A DNA stretch of 29,835 nucleotides from Pavlovales sp. CCMP2436 (taxonomy: Eukaryota > Haptophyta > Pavlovophyceae > Pavlovales). The first letter of the stretch is position 1, and each line of letters begins with the position of its first letter. The stretch lies in the NCBI GenBank assembly GCA_026770615.1, contig MU631554.1:75483-105317 (forward strand). Reading direction: 5' to 3'. Shown here one piece after another: positions 1 to 9,559 of this stretch. The translations under genes and the position numbers were made by a program. A model generated the notes under the pieces. It was not told where the DNA came from. It did no database searches and saw nothing but the letters and a program-made list of their open reading frames with translations.

Positions 1-121
1 AGCACCTCCCCTCCCTACCCCCGCCGTCTGCGTTGGCTTAGTGACATACTAAGCCCACCGCACAGGATATTATAAGTTCGCTTACAAGTGCCCCCCCCCA
101 CCTCCACCCCTGCGCGCGCAG

Positions 122-3100
122 GCGTCGCGTGCCAAGACGGGGAAGTGGGAAATCAATACGATTGCCGAGGTGAGTGAGTGGGCGGCGGACAAGATGTGTA
201 CTTCTAAAGACGACTACGACAACCTCACGGCGGGCATGACGGCAGTGGACGCAGAGCACTCGGCGAACAAGCTGCTAGTCTTCGGCACTTTCGAGCGCGC
301 CTTCACCTTTCAGAACGATGACGGAACGTCCGAGGAGAAGACGACCATGGGCTTGATCTTCAGCTCAAAGCGCGTGCTCGAGCGCCTGCGAGTCTTCATC
401 GAGAGTGGCGTGCCGATCTGCATCCAGGTGAGAGCAGCCACGATGTATTATTATTATTACTACTACTGCTACTACTACTACTACCACTACTATTATTATT
501 ATTATTATTATTATTACTATTACTATTAATATTAATATTTATTTTACTACTCTTATTACTCTTATTATTATTATTATTATTATTAGTTACCCGTAGGGGG
601 ATTTTTTTTTAACGTCCCCCGACTTGCCGCACGCCCCCGAATACATTTTATTAGTTATATTAATATTAATTGCCATGATTCTAATTTTTCAATCTTACTA
701 TTATGCAGGCGGATGGCACGTACAAGCTGCAACACGGGGGCTGGGTCCTCTGCGACCTCGGTGTTCACATATGCAGATGGGACAGCTCTCAGCGCAAGTA
801 CGTGCACACCTTCTATCCGCTCCTCTACATCTTCTGCCACACCGAGTGCTACGCTGCGTACCTCTACTTTTTTAAGACGCTGCGGTGTATTCCGGAGGAA
901 CATTTCGGCTTGAGCGACGCGCTCGACGTGCGGTGCGGCGGCCTCGACCGCTCCGTTTACATCGCGGACGCGTACACGACGGTAAACATCAACAATCCCA
1001 CCCCCTACGCGCGCGCGCGTGCGCGCCCCCGCCCAGGACTAACACCAACAATAATAACAATATAATGATAACGATAACCGTGCACCCCGCGTATGCACTG
1101 ACCCCCCCCCCCTCCCCCCTTAGGGGGCCCACAATCATCCTGCTGCTCTGCTGGCCCCACCTCGCGCGCAAGTTCAAGGAGGGCGAGTACCTCAAGGCGC
1201 TCGTGAATAAGGACAACCTCGGCGTGATCACGAAGCACGTGCACCTTCTGCACAGCTGCCGCAGCATCCCCCAATTTGAACTCCTGGCGCCGCTCATCTT
1301 TGAGGTACTCCCCGGCCCTCCAACCCCCCCCCTTCAACCCCCCTCCCCACTCATGACCCCATTTTTTTACAGGTGTGGGACAAGGCTCTCGATGAGCCGG
1401 CGTTTGCCAAGAGGTTCGAGGCTACCTACTTCGAGGGGCCCTGGGGCAACTGGCACCTCTCGGTCTCTGGTATTCCCGGCGTGATGCCCACCCAGAACGG
1501 CATCGAAGCCGGCCACAAGGTCCAGAAAGTCATCCTCTCTGTGTGAGTTTTCAGGTTGGGTCTACTATTAAGGTGTCCTGGGGCTTCGGGGAGGGTTGGA
1601 CTCACGGTGCCCACTGCACACCTGTGTCACTGCCTCAGGGATGGGCTGCGTGCTGCCACACCGATCTTCCTCAACACGAGCGCCCCCAAGCTCATCGCGC
1701 AGACTGGCAAGAAGACGCCCTTGACGATCGAGAACGTCACGTAAAATGCGTACGGGCCGTTCGCCATCGAGGTTGCTCGCAAATCAAAGAGGCTACTCTT
1801 ATTAGCGGAGCCGCACTACGAGCTACCGAAGGAGGAGATAGTTAGCTCGCATTATGGAAAGATAATATTTTTACAAGGGCTAGATATTATTTTTACAGGG
1901 GGGGGGTTACTGGGGCTAGGGTTTATTATTATTTATGATGATGATGATGATAATGACTCGATGGCTAGGGGTAGTGCTGTTATTGTTTATTGTATTATTT
2001 TAGGAGATGCGGCGGCTAGGGCTAGTTGATATTAATTCTTATATTAATATTATAATGTGCTGCGTCTTCTTCTTCTTCTTCTTCTTCTTCTTCTGAATAA
2101 TGTCACGATTAATATTAAAATTATTACTACGTTGTTGTTGTTGATATTATTACAGGGGGTACTTTGGCCCACTTTGGCCAGTGCTAGGGTCCGTTCTTAT
2201 TATGATTATATTATTCTTCTACTTAACCCTAGTCCGACCGTGTCTCATTTTGTATTTGTTTGTATTTCTGTGTAGGTGAACGGCCCTTCATCATCAACAC
2301 CGGCTCAGGCGCGGACTGCATCGGCAACGTGACGTGCAAGCACGCCAAGGCCTTAATGCAGACGTACACGGGCTCGCTCAAGCCCTCGAAGGTAACTATA
2401 CCTCCAGCCCTGGCCCCACCCCTAAACAGCTTCAATGTGAACTAACCATCCCCCTCCCCCCTTAAACAGGCAGCATGCCGCGGGGACATCGACGCGCTGG
2501 AGAAGGTTCTCAAGAAGTCGCACAGCTGCCACCTCGTCACCGCGCAGCCCGTCGAGCTCAAGGTAATAGCGATAAATACTGATTGTTATCATTATTATCG
2601 ATATTATTTGTTGTTATTCTTTGTTGTTATTGTTATGGTTAATGTTTTTGTTGTTGTTGTTATTATTATTGTTGTTGGGTTGTTGTTGTTATTATTATTA
2701 TTACTATTATTATTATTATTAATAATTTATTATTAAAGCATGCCAACCCGTTTCTGCGGATGATCGCAAAGCTGAACGGCATCGGCGCGGATGGCAGTGA
2801 CGAGGATGCCGACGAGCCGTTTCCGTTGTGGAAATTCACGTGCTCCTGCGGCCACTTCTGGCACAACGGCAACCTCTGCTCGCACATCGGCGCAGTCGCG
2901 GACACCGTTGGAGCGATCGACCTCGCCGTTCTCGTCACGAAGCTCGCCGGGCGGAAGCTGCCGGGGCGCCCCAAGAAGAACCTCGGTGGCCCCCTCGACC
3001 GGGTTAAATCCACCGCCGCCGAGAAGTACGCCTCGCCTGAGTGGTTCGAGAAGCACATCGAGACGAAAGGCGCAATGTGCGTGCACAAGCACCGCACGGC

Positions 3101-3469
3101 CAGGTGACTCCCAACCCCCGTATCTAACCCCCCCTCCCCTCCCCCTCCCCAGCCACCCCAGGTGTCTGACTGTCTGCCCTCCCCCCAGCCCTACAGGTAT
3201 CTGACTGTCTGCCCCCCCCCCACCCCACGGCCAGGCTCTTTGGCGAGACCGGGAAGGTGTACGTTGGCAAGGTGATGAGCTACCGCGAGCTCAATGGAAA
3301 GGGCCTCAAGAAGCACGGCCTGTGGGAGATCCGCTACGAAAACGACAGTGACTCGGAGGACGACAAGGAGGATCTCACGCTGCAAGAGCTCTGCGTAGCC
3401 CTCTCGTACGCCAGCGACCTCGGGATGAGGGGCGCCGCTGCACAGGACCTGGCACAGCGAGTAATCTAG
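122..3469 (+). CDS. MULE-type transposase-like protein with SWIM zinc finger (3' part, nine exons, frame damaged)
   Basis: Exons read as 122-427, 709-981, ~1124-1314, 1373-1542, 1639-1740, 2276-2391, 2470-2562, 2739-3103 and 3235-3469. The first lies after an acceptor at 120-121, so the gene starts upstream of the window. Exon 2 carries DGTYK (from 712), a pattern matching the first catalytic Asp of Mutator-like transposases, then FYPLLYIF..TECYAAYLYFF, then IADAY as the likely second Asp. Exon 3 has LLLCWPHLARKF, the usual C..H segment. Exon 8 has a SWIM finger (CxCx9CxH, 2841-2885), followed by a basic GRPKK stretch resembling an AT-hook. The last exon ends in an acidic DSDSEDDKED tract. 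Problems: exons 2 and 3 are out of phase by one base at a G5 run (1123-1127). A TAA stands in the exon-5 frame at 1742 unless the GTAAAA donor at 1741 is used. Exon 5 ends in phase 2 while exon 6 needs phase 1. It may therefore be a decayed transposase or a gene with sequence errors. Whether it is mobile or domesticated cannot be seen. Confidence 0.75.
446..590. repeat. Trinucleotide TAT/TAC microsatellite in intron
   Basis: The first intron (428-708) is largely an imperfect TAT/TAC/TTA array. Read through in frame it would give a run of tyrosines, which marks it as intron rather than coding. Confidence 0.9.
1927..2160. repeat. GAT, TTC and TTG microsatellites in the 1741-2275 intron
   Basis: The non-coding stretch between exons 5 and 6 contains (GAT)n near 1936, (TTC)n at 2067-2094 and a short (TTG)n near 2131, in AT-rich sequence with repeated GGCTAGGG motifs. 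Confidence 0.85.
2575..2738. repeat. TTG/TTA trinucleotide array filling an intron
   Basis: The intron before exon 8 (2563-2738) is almost entirely TTA/TTG triplets and ends in the acceptor TTAAAG. Confidence 0.85.
3095..3235 (+). repeat. Last intron bounded by a 10-bp direct repeat, with an internal tandem repeat
   Basis: CACGGCCAGG occurs at the donor (3095-3104) and again at the acceptor (3226-3235). Inside the intron, CAGGTGTCTGACTGTCTGCC and CAGGTATCTGACTGTCTGCC form a degenerate two-copy repeat about 34 bp apart. Confidence 0.85.
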
Positions 3470-4209
3470 TCAAATTGTGTCGCTATGCTAGGGCCACGTG
3501 CTAGTTGTATTGGCAGCTTCAGTCCGCTGGCTGTGAGTCAACACTTTATCACACTTCATGCTTGTAGGCTGCACTTGGCTTACGGCCGGGCTACGGTACT
3601 TAGCGGCCTTCGGGCCTAGCGCTAGGTAATGGACCTCTGACACCGAAGTGGAGGCTGCAGCGTCAGCCTCGCGTGCAGCAAGCGCAACAGTCTGTCTCCT
3701 GCAGCGCGCGCAACCCAGCATGGGTCGTCTGTACTCCTCGGAGCAGCTGACGCGCTGCAGCCAGCCGCGCGCGCAGCGTCTTGGGCCTCGCGAGACGGTC
3801 TCCCGGCCAGCCTCCTCGCCCGCCTTTCGCGTCGGCCCTGCGACGTGAGCTGCCGCGTGCGATCAACCCTGTCGCCCCCCCTCGTTCGGCCCAGCCGCCG
3901 CGTAGGCGCTGCTCTTCGCTGAGCTGGACGAGCAGAGTCCTCCGCCACTGTTGCCGAGCGAGCGCCATCCGCGCCCTCGTCCTCGCCCTGTGGGCCGACC
4001 CAGCTCCGCGACCGCCCTCCGCGCCATCCACCGCTGCCGCCGGCCAAGCTTCCGCCATTGTCCACTGCGCCATAGCGCTTCGCAGGCCAAGTTTCCGCTG
4101 CCCTCCGCGTCGCGCAGTGGGCGGGCGGCAAGCCAAGTTCTTTCAGCCTGCAAGCCAAGTTGTAATACTTGGGTTAGCGTCTAAAATACTTGGGTAACAA
4201 TCTTTTCCG
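3470..4209. other. GC-rich spacer, no supported gene
   Basis: This follows the stop of the MULE-like gene. 3640-4140 is very GC-rich and open in several frames on both strands, but no frame has recognisable motifs or convincing splice structure. Near 4158-4194 the motif AATACTTGGGT occurs twice. Part may be 3' UTR or a CpG-rich regulatory stretch. Confidence 0.4.
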
Positions 4210-5575
4210 AGTTCAGCCACACGACGATCGACGACTGACGACTCTCGACTGGCGCGCTGACCGACCTCCACTGCTCTCCCTCGCGTCGTCTGAATATGCA
4301 GCACCGTCTGCGAGTGCGGCCCACCTTCGCGCATCCCAAACATTACTTCTCCGCTAGCCTGGCTCGCATATGTTGAGATTTTTGCCCGGGGGCAAAAAAC
4401 CACAAATATGCGCGGCTTATTTCCGGCTGTTCTATCCCACCCCTTGACGGGGGTGGGCCTCGGGCGCAGGGCTTTGGGTTGCAGGGTGTGGCGGGCTTGC
4501 TGGCTCATGTTTTCGTTTTGAAGACTTTGAGCTTGCTGGCTCATGTTTGGTTTTAGGTTTTTGTCGCCCGAGTGGTGTGACAGCGTGGGTGACTGGCCGG
4601 TTTCAAGGGCCCGTTTGGTTGCTGAGCGCAGTGTGCGTGAGTGGTGCATGAATATGAAGGACTCGTCATGGATCAGTGCGTGCATGCGTGACAGGCCTGC
4701 TGCAGAGTCGTGGTTTATGGCGGGACTGGCTGGTCCTGTTCTGGGTTCGGTGGGACTGGCTGCTCTGATAGAAATGAGGTTTTGGTTCGAGACGGTCTCT
4801 GGTTGTGTTATTCCACGTTTGATGTGCGTAAGCGTTGCTGGCCTCGGCTGGGCCTGAGGGTGGGCTTTGGCTGCATGGAGGGTATGGTCAGGTTTACACC
4901 TGTATTCGTAGGTTGGTTGCGCATCAGGCATCTTCGTTTGGCAGGGGTGGTCAGTGCACTGGTGTCCGTTGGGGGTATGGGCTCTTGCTGTATAGGTGGT
5001 TTGGCTGTTGGGGATATGGGCTCATACTGAGCGATGCTGTCCGTTGGGGGTATAGGCTCATACCGCAGAAATAGTATAGCGCTGGTGCCTCGATTTGGTT
5101 GATGCTGTCCGTTAGGGGTATGGGCTCATACTGCATAGGTGGTATGGCCGCTGGTGCTTCCTTTTAGGGCGATGCTGTCTGTTGGGGGTATGGGCTCATA
5201 CTGCATAGAAGGTAAGGCTGATGGTTCCTTGTTTTGAGCGATGCTGTCCGTTGGGGTATGGGCTCGTATTGTATAGGTGGTATGGCCGCTGGTGCTGTGT
5301 TTTGATTCAGTTTCCTTGCTGCCCGCTCAGCTGGCTGGGCGGCCCACATGGCTATCTTAAAGTTATACGCGTCGTAAAGAGATACATTGTCATTGGTTGA
5401 CGCCGCTGATGCTTCGATTGCCGCTTCGCGTTATTTGTGCATTCTGAGGCTATGGCGTAGGAGAGTGTAGTGTAAGTCGCCAGGCTTGGGTGCGTCACCG
5501 GTGTCGACGTCCTTCTTTCTGAACTCTTCTTTGACACTTAATCCTTCTCTTCCGGTGAAGTAGTCCGGTCGATAT
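4210..5575 (-). mobile_element. Degenerate retroelement segment with ORF1-like repetitive protein, copy A
   Basis: 4210-5194 is nearly identical to 22419-23422, with small indels. On the minus strand a coding-like frame starts next to the LINE 3' end (~5572) with a basic segment containing VKEEFRKKDVDTG. It runs through a TAA at about 5444 into the 69-bp repeat block and then a Pro/Ser/Gln-rich, basic tail with RSATKRALETGQSP. The frame is broken by stops and one-base indels. A 9-bp-arm hairpin (TTTTTGCCC/GGGCAAAAA, 4379-4398) lies in the 3' part. No reverse transcriptase is visible. The low-complexity basic character resembles LINE ORF1 or gag-like proteins, but this is inference; homology was not recognised. 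Confidence 0.6.
4961..5308 (-). repeat. 69-bp minisatellite encoding a 23-residue protein repeat
   Basis: Units begin GATGCTGTCCGTTGGGGGTA at about 5032, 5101, 5171 and 5240, with a degenerate unit before them. Spacing is 69-70 bp, so the array keeps reading frame. On the minus strand each unit encodes roughly PPxQYEPIPPTDSIAQN plus a spacer. The unit at 5240 lacks one G, which shifts the frame. The same array is in copy B (about 23198-23422). Confidence 0.9.
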
Positions 5576-5580
5576 ATTTA

Positions 5581-5621
5581 TGATAGGGACTCAAGCTGGC
5601 GTCTGACTGTTCTGAATGTTG
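5581..5621 (-). repeat. LINE 3' UTR, shared with SINE tails
   Basis: This 41-bp segment follows the ORF2 stop directly. On the minus strand it contains CAACATTCAGAACAGTCAG and CGCCAGCTTGAGTCCCTATC. It matches, with one or two changes, the tails at 24413-24454 (-), about 25398-25440 (+) and about 29688-29730 (+). Confidence 0.9.
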
Positions 5622-8600
5622 TTATATCATGTGTGTCGCCATTAATTTTGATTTTGCGGGTCCCAGGCTCGTGGACAGTTCCTTGCAGAGGGAGCGGTGG
5701 AGGTCGTGGCAGTACTTTTCCGTTGACGAGCACTCGTGGTATGAGAGATGCATTGTGTCTTGTGAGTTGAGTGCTTTGCATAGAGGGCAGGTGAGGCCCA
5801 TTATTTCGGACTTTCCGTCGATGGTAGTTGTAGTGGTGGCCATCGCCGGAAATTCTGCTGCCCACTCGGCATTGTGGCGGTATGATCCGAGTACCAATCT
5901 GGCCATGTGTTTGGTGTACTTTTGCGTGGGTCGCTGTTGGCCCCTAACTCGTGGGAGACGCAGAGCAGTCGTGCTCTCTTGTAACCACATGGCTTCTACA
6001 TTGGCCATTCTACCTATGCCGGGGGCATGTTTGATGGGGCCTCTCTTCTCTAGTCGATCCCTCGCAACTCTGTCTATTAGCGCATGGCGTGCTGCTCGTT
6101 GGTCGGATGTGATGATGTCTTCTGTCGCAGTGGCCGCTATTGCCCAGCACTGGGCCGTGAGCGTGTTTTGTGTGAGCTGTACTGTGGCGACTTCTCTGTG
6201 TACTGCTACTGCCTTTGAGCCCCAGTCGCTCAATGCGTTCTGCACGAGCTTTATGACAGCCGGGGATTGGAGGTGGGGAGGCAAATCAGCCTGGCTGCGC
6301 CAGTTGTCGTCTCGTGTGGAGATGAAGAGCCGGGTCACTTTCTTTAGCGCCTCTGCTGTCACTATTCTAGCTCTCGAGGCGTCATCGTGACGTACCGCTC
6401 CCGGGGTATGTATAATTCTGGCTACTTCGTCATCCGATTTGGTATGAGCCGCATTGTGAGTCGTGTTCCTGTTGCGGCCATGCGCCTCGTCACATTGCTT
6501 GAGGCTGAGTAGGCGGTAGAAGTGAGGGTTTGCATCATAGCTCGTGGGATCCCTTAACCTGTGTGGTAGGGGGTTGCGGTCTAGGTGCCGTCTGTGCCAG
6601 TCTAGGCGTTTTATGCCTGTGTCATGGTCCCATCTGATGAATAGCACTTGCTCGTGGGTCAGTGCTTGTAAGGCAAGTGTGACCGCATTGCATTCTGCGT
6701 TGACAACCGTTTGATCGCCTGAAAATGTGCAGGTGAGGATATGTGCCTCTGGGGCATGTGTCGTGCCGCGGATGTGGTGTGATGGGAGTACATAAAAACA
6801 CGCCGCACTGGCTGCTCGAGCCTCGCCGTTTCCATTGGGTTTGATAAATGAACCGGTGACCCCGACATGGGGAGTGCACAATTGTAGTTTCTCCGCTGTA
6901 GGTGGTTGGTGTCTGAGTGCATGTATGAGTGTTGTGTGGCGTGTGACGAACCGGAAGCACATAGGTCCGCATAATGCCGACGTGAGTGCGTGCAGGATTT
7001 CCCGTAATATTTCCAGCTGCTCCGGTTGTTTTAATCGCCTAAATGTTGGCCTATATTCCTGTGTGAACAGAGTCTTGGCTGCTTTTGCTACTGCAGCCGT
7101 GTTTGCATGCATCGGTAGGGCATATTGAAGAGCAATAAGCATGTCCCTTATAGCGCGGCAGCATGTCCTTAATATGTCTTCTTCGGCTGCACTTACGGCT
7201 GTCAATTGTCTGTCTGTGACACTTAAGTTAAGGGCATTGCTTGCGATATGCAGTTTTGCCAATTTTAGTACACTACAGGCACTCATTGATGCAAGGGTGA
7301 CCAAAGCCACTTTGCGTTTTGCACGGCGGGTGGCGCCTAGGGCTGGCCATAGTAGGACAGGAGCAAGCTCACCCATAGGTGTTGTCTGCAGGCATGCATA
7401 GTACTCGAATAAATCCCATTTTCTTCCCCCTGAGGTGCTTCAGAAAGACTTTTAATCGTCCCCCTTGCGGTGCGCATCGATTTTGCCTTGGCTTGTCTTG
7501 CAGGTCTGTTTTGGGCGATACTCAAAGCATGTGCCACGAGGGCGTGCGTTGCGGATTCCAAGGGTGAGTTGAGAAGGCGCAGCATGGCTGATACTTCCCT
7601 GCCCGCGTTTTGGGCACGCGGGTCCACCAGACCTAGGCCATCACGTTCAGGGGGGCCGCACAGGCGTTCTCGTGCTACATGGGGCCCTAGTGTGCAGCGA
7701 AGGCGCGTGGCCTCTACTATTGCTGTAAGCATCGTGAACAGGAAATTATCAGAAAATTCTAATGCTCCTATATAGTATGGTAGTATTGACGCTACGTCAT
7801 GGTGGGACAGCTTGGCTACCCAGAGGGTGTGGCATGCCCCTTTACTCGAGGCAAGGTGCACTTTTCCCATGGCCCGTGCTATCTAAATCAGGAGTTTACG
7901 GTCCTGGGCCTGCCACTTGCCGTTGGTGGTTAGGAGGTGTCCCTGGTATTCAAAAGTGTTGTCCTTTGGCGTCTGGGGCACCTCTATGTGTGAGAAGTTT
8001 GCATCCCTTGATGGTAGGTAGATGCAGGCTTTCTGGGTGGAGTTTCCTTGATCATCACCGACTGTCTGAACTAGTGGTTTGGGTCCTCAGTGCTCTGGCG
8101 ACTTAGGTAGTATCGAGGTGTGATAGCACTTCTTGGCGTTGAACTCCATGGTGTAGGCCGCAAGGAAGCGATCTGCTATTCCTATCATGGCCTGTGCAGT
8201 TCATGCATTTTCTGCAATGAGTGCTAAATCGTCCATGTATGCCTGGTATTTAAGAGGGTTGCACGGCTTTCTGTGAGTGTGTCCTGGCGGTGGAGTCGGT
8301 TGGTAGCCACCTAGCTGCTTATCCAGCTGGCGGTGTAGCATGTTCATAAATAAGCAATACGTGATTGGGCTGAGCGGGCAGCCTTGCTTGCATCCCATGG
8401 AAGTGAGAACCGGATGCTTTGATCTGCCGTAGTCTGTTTGCACATGTGCCCGCGTGCATGTCTGGAGCATGCGAACGCGTCGCACCGTCTCGGGTGGGTA
8501 GCCGTGACGTTCCATTGCCTCCCACAAGGCATATCGTGGGACTGCGTCGAATGCCTTTTGGATGTCGCAAGTGATGATGTGTAATTCTCGTCCTGCTGCC

Positions 8601-8716
8601 AGTGCTTCAGCTATGGCTGCAGCCATCACTGCTACGTGGTCTGCTGCTCTGCCATTTTTTCTGGCCGCAAGCTGATTTGGGATAGGAGCTGCATTGCATC
8701 TGGGGTCGAGGCAATG
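5622..8716 (-). pseudogene. LINE ORF2 remnant: reverse transcriptase with C-terminal zinc knuckle
   Basis: The product would copy element RNA into DNA at a nicked target. Visible motifs are CDIQKAFDAVPR (RT motif A), GCKQGCPLSPITYCLF (motif B), YMDDLALIAE (motif C, catalytic YxDD) and GPPERDGLGLVDP (post-RT region, about 7650). Near the C-terminus is CPLC..H....C, a LINE-type CCHC knuckle (about 5770). A middle section with NAECNAVTLALQAL faintly resembles RNase H, but the usual first Asp is not seen, so that is tentative. Lesions: in-frame TGA just after motif C (~8200), a second TGA (~8097), a TAG (~7885) and a frameshift near 7340-7376 joining the 177-aa and 584-aa open segments. It is inactive. 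The stop is TAA at 5622-5624. Confidence 0.85.
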
Positions 8717-8720
8717 CTAA

Positions 8721-9309
8721 AGGTAACTAACATTTCCAATTATCAGCGGTCGGAAGCGGAAAGAATGTAACGGTTCTAGAAGGGCCGCCGAGGAGTTAGC
8801 GTTGCGGATTCGTGAATGGGGCGCCGCTCCATTCACAAATCTATCCGCAACAAACTCCTCCCGGGGCCCCGCCCGGTTTGTGAGTTGATCTGGAGAATAA
8901 TCACCGGACTTTTTATCGCAATTTTCCCCCGCGGACTGGCCACTAATTATTCGAATATCGACCCATGGCGTTCCCACGCCCATCAGCGCGTGCAGCTGTT
9001 ATTGTATATGTTATGCGATGCCACTTCTACCGCCTGGTGCGCAGTTTCTGTGTCCAGGTGGCCCCGGGTATTAGCATATGAGCGTCACTCACTCTGTTGA
9101 GTTTCAGCTTCACCTTGCATTGATGATACCAAAACGCCGACTGAGCTCGGAAACAGGTGATTTCGATTCGGGTTTGGTCGAAGATAGGTTCCACTGCGAT
9201 GTCTCGCCCCCACTTTGAGTCAGATATACGTTATTTGGCGTTAGATCCAGTGTGTCGCGGGGAATAAGAAACCGAAACGTGAGATGATACGTTATTTGGC
9301 CTGTGTCGA
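8721..9309. other. Spacer with an imperfect fold-back at 8783-8869
   Basis: No gene is supported. Arms GAGGAGTT (8790) / AACTCCTC (8853), GTTGCGGAT / ATCCGCAAC and TGAATGG (8813) / CCATTCA (8829) pair around a GC-rich loop to form a hairpin of about 87 bp. A second repeated phrase, ATACGTTATTTGGC, occurs twice near 9227 and 9288. Confidence 0.6.
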
Positions 9310-9556
9310 ATGTGGGCGCATGCGCTGGCAAGCTGCTGGCACGTGCGCCCACATGCCCGAAAATCGGGCCCCATGCTGAAATTTGAGGTTTTTGTGTGTG
9401 ATTTCAAGAGATCACAATCGACCAACGGGAGGCCGCATCGTCAATCTGATTGATTCCTGGCTATCCCCAGGATGTGGTGTCCACGGCAATGCGTGCGCCG
9501 CGACCCTAGGTCCCCGCCGCGCGGTTCGTCGGCTACAGCGTGCCGAACTCATCCTA
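9310..9556 (+). repeat. Dispersed ~235-bp repeat, copy 1
   Basis: From 9322 this matches 19888-20122 in the same orientation, with scattered substitutions and indels. Shared landmarks are GCGCTGGCAAGCTGCTGGCA, GTCAATCTGATTGATT and TACAGCGTGCCGAAC. Copy 1 begins in a hairpin with perfect 11-bp arms (ATGTGGGCGCA, 9310-9320 / TGCGCCCACAT) that copy 2 shares only on its right arm. Element type unknown. Confidence 0.75.
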
Positions 9557-9559
9557 CTC

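Larger units (their letters stand above)
5576..8720 (-). mobile_element. 5'-truncated non-LTR retrotransposon (LINE)
   Basis: Reading from 8720 down: reverse transcriptase from just before motif A, thumb/connection region, a long C-terminal region with a CCHC knuckle, then a 3' UTR of about 41 bp (5621-5581) ending in CCCTATCATAAATATAT. The upstream RT motifs, any endonuclease and ORF1 are absent, and a TAG closes the frame at about 8715. The copy is therefore 5'-truncated, as is common for LINEs. No clear target-site duplication was found. Confidence 0.88.

Noticed and set aside
170..529. Single open frame ending in a long tyrosine run
   Set aside because: The tyrosines are the TAT/TAC microsatellite of an intron; the coding part stops at the GTGAGA donor at 428.
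3640..4160. Several overlapping GC-rich open frames on both strands
   Set aside because: No motif, splice pattern or preferred frame; openness is expected from base composition.
4961..5308. CRISPR-like array
   Set aside because: The 69-bp units are contiguous degenerate copies without unique spacers, and encode an in-frame protein repeat in a eukaryotic setting.
5581..5621. A separate SINE insertion at the end of the LINE
   Set aside because: Only the tail is present, it directly follows the ORF2 stop, and no SINE head or body lies nearby, so it is best read as the LINE's own 3' UTR.
5629..6390. 253-codon open frame on the plus strand
   Set aside because: It is antisense to the LINE ORF2 and has no motif; the minus frame carries the RT and zinc-knuckle motifs.
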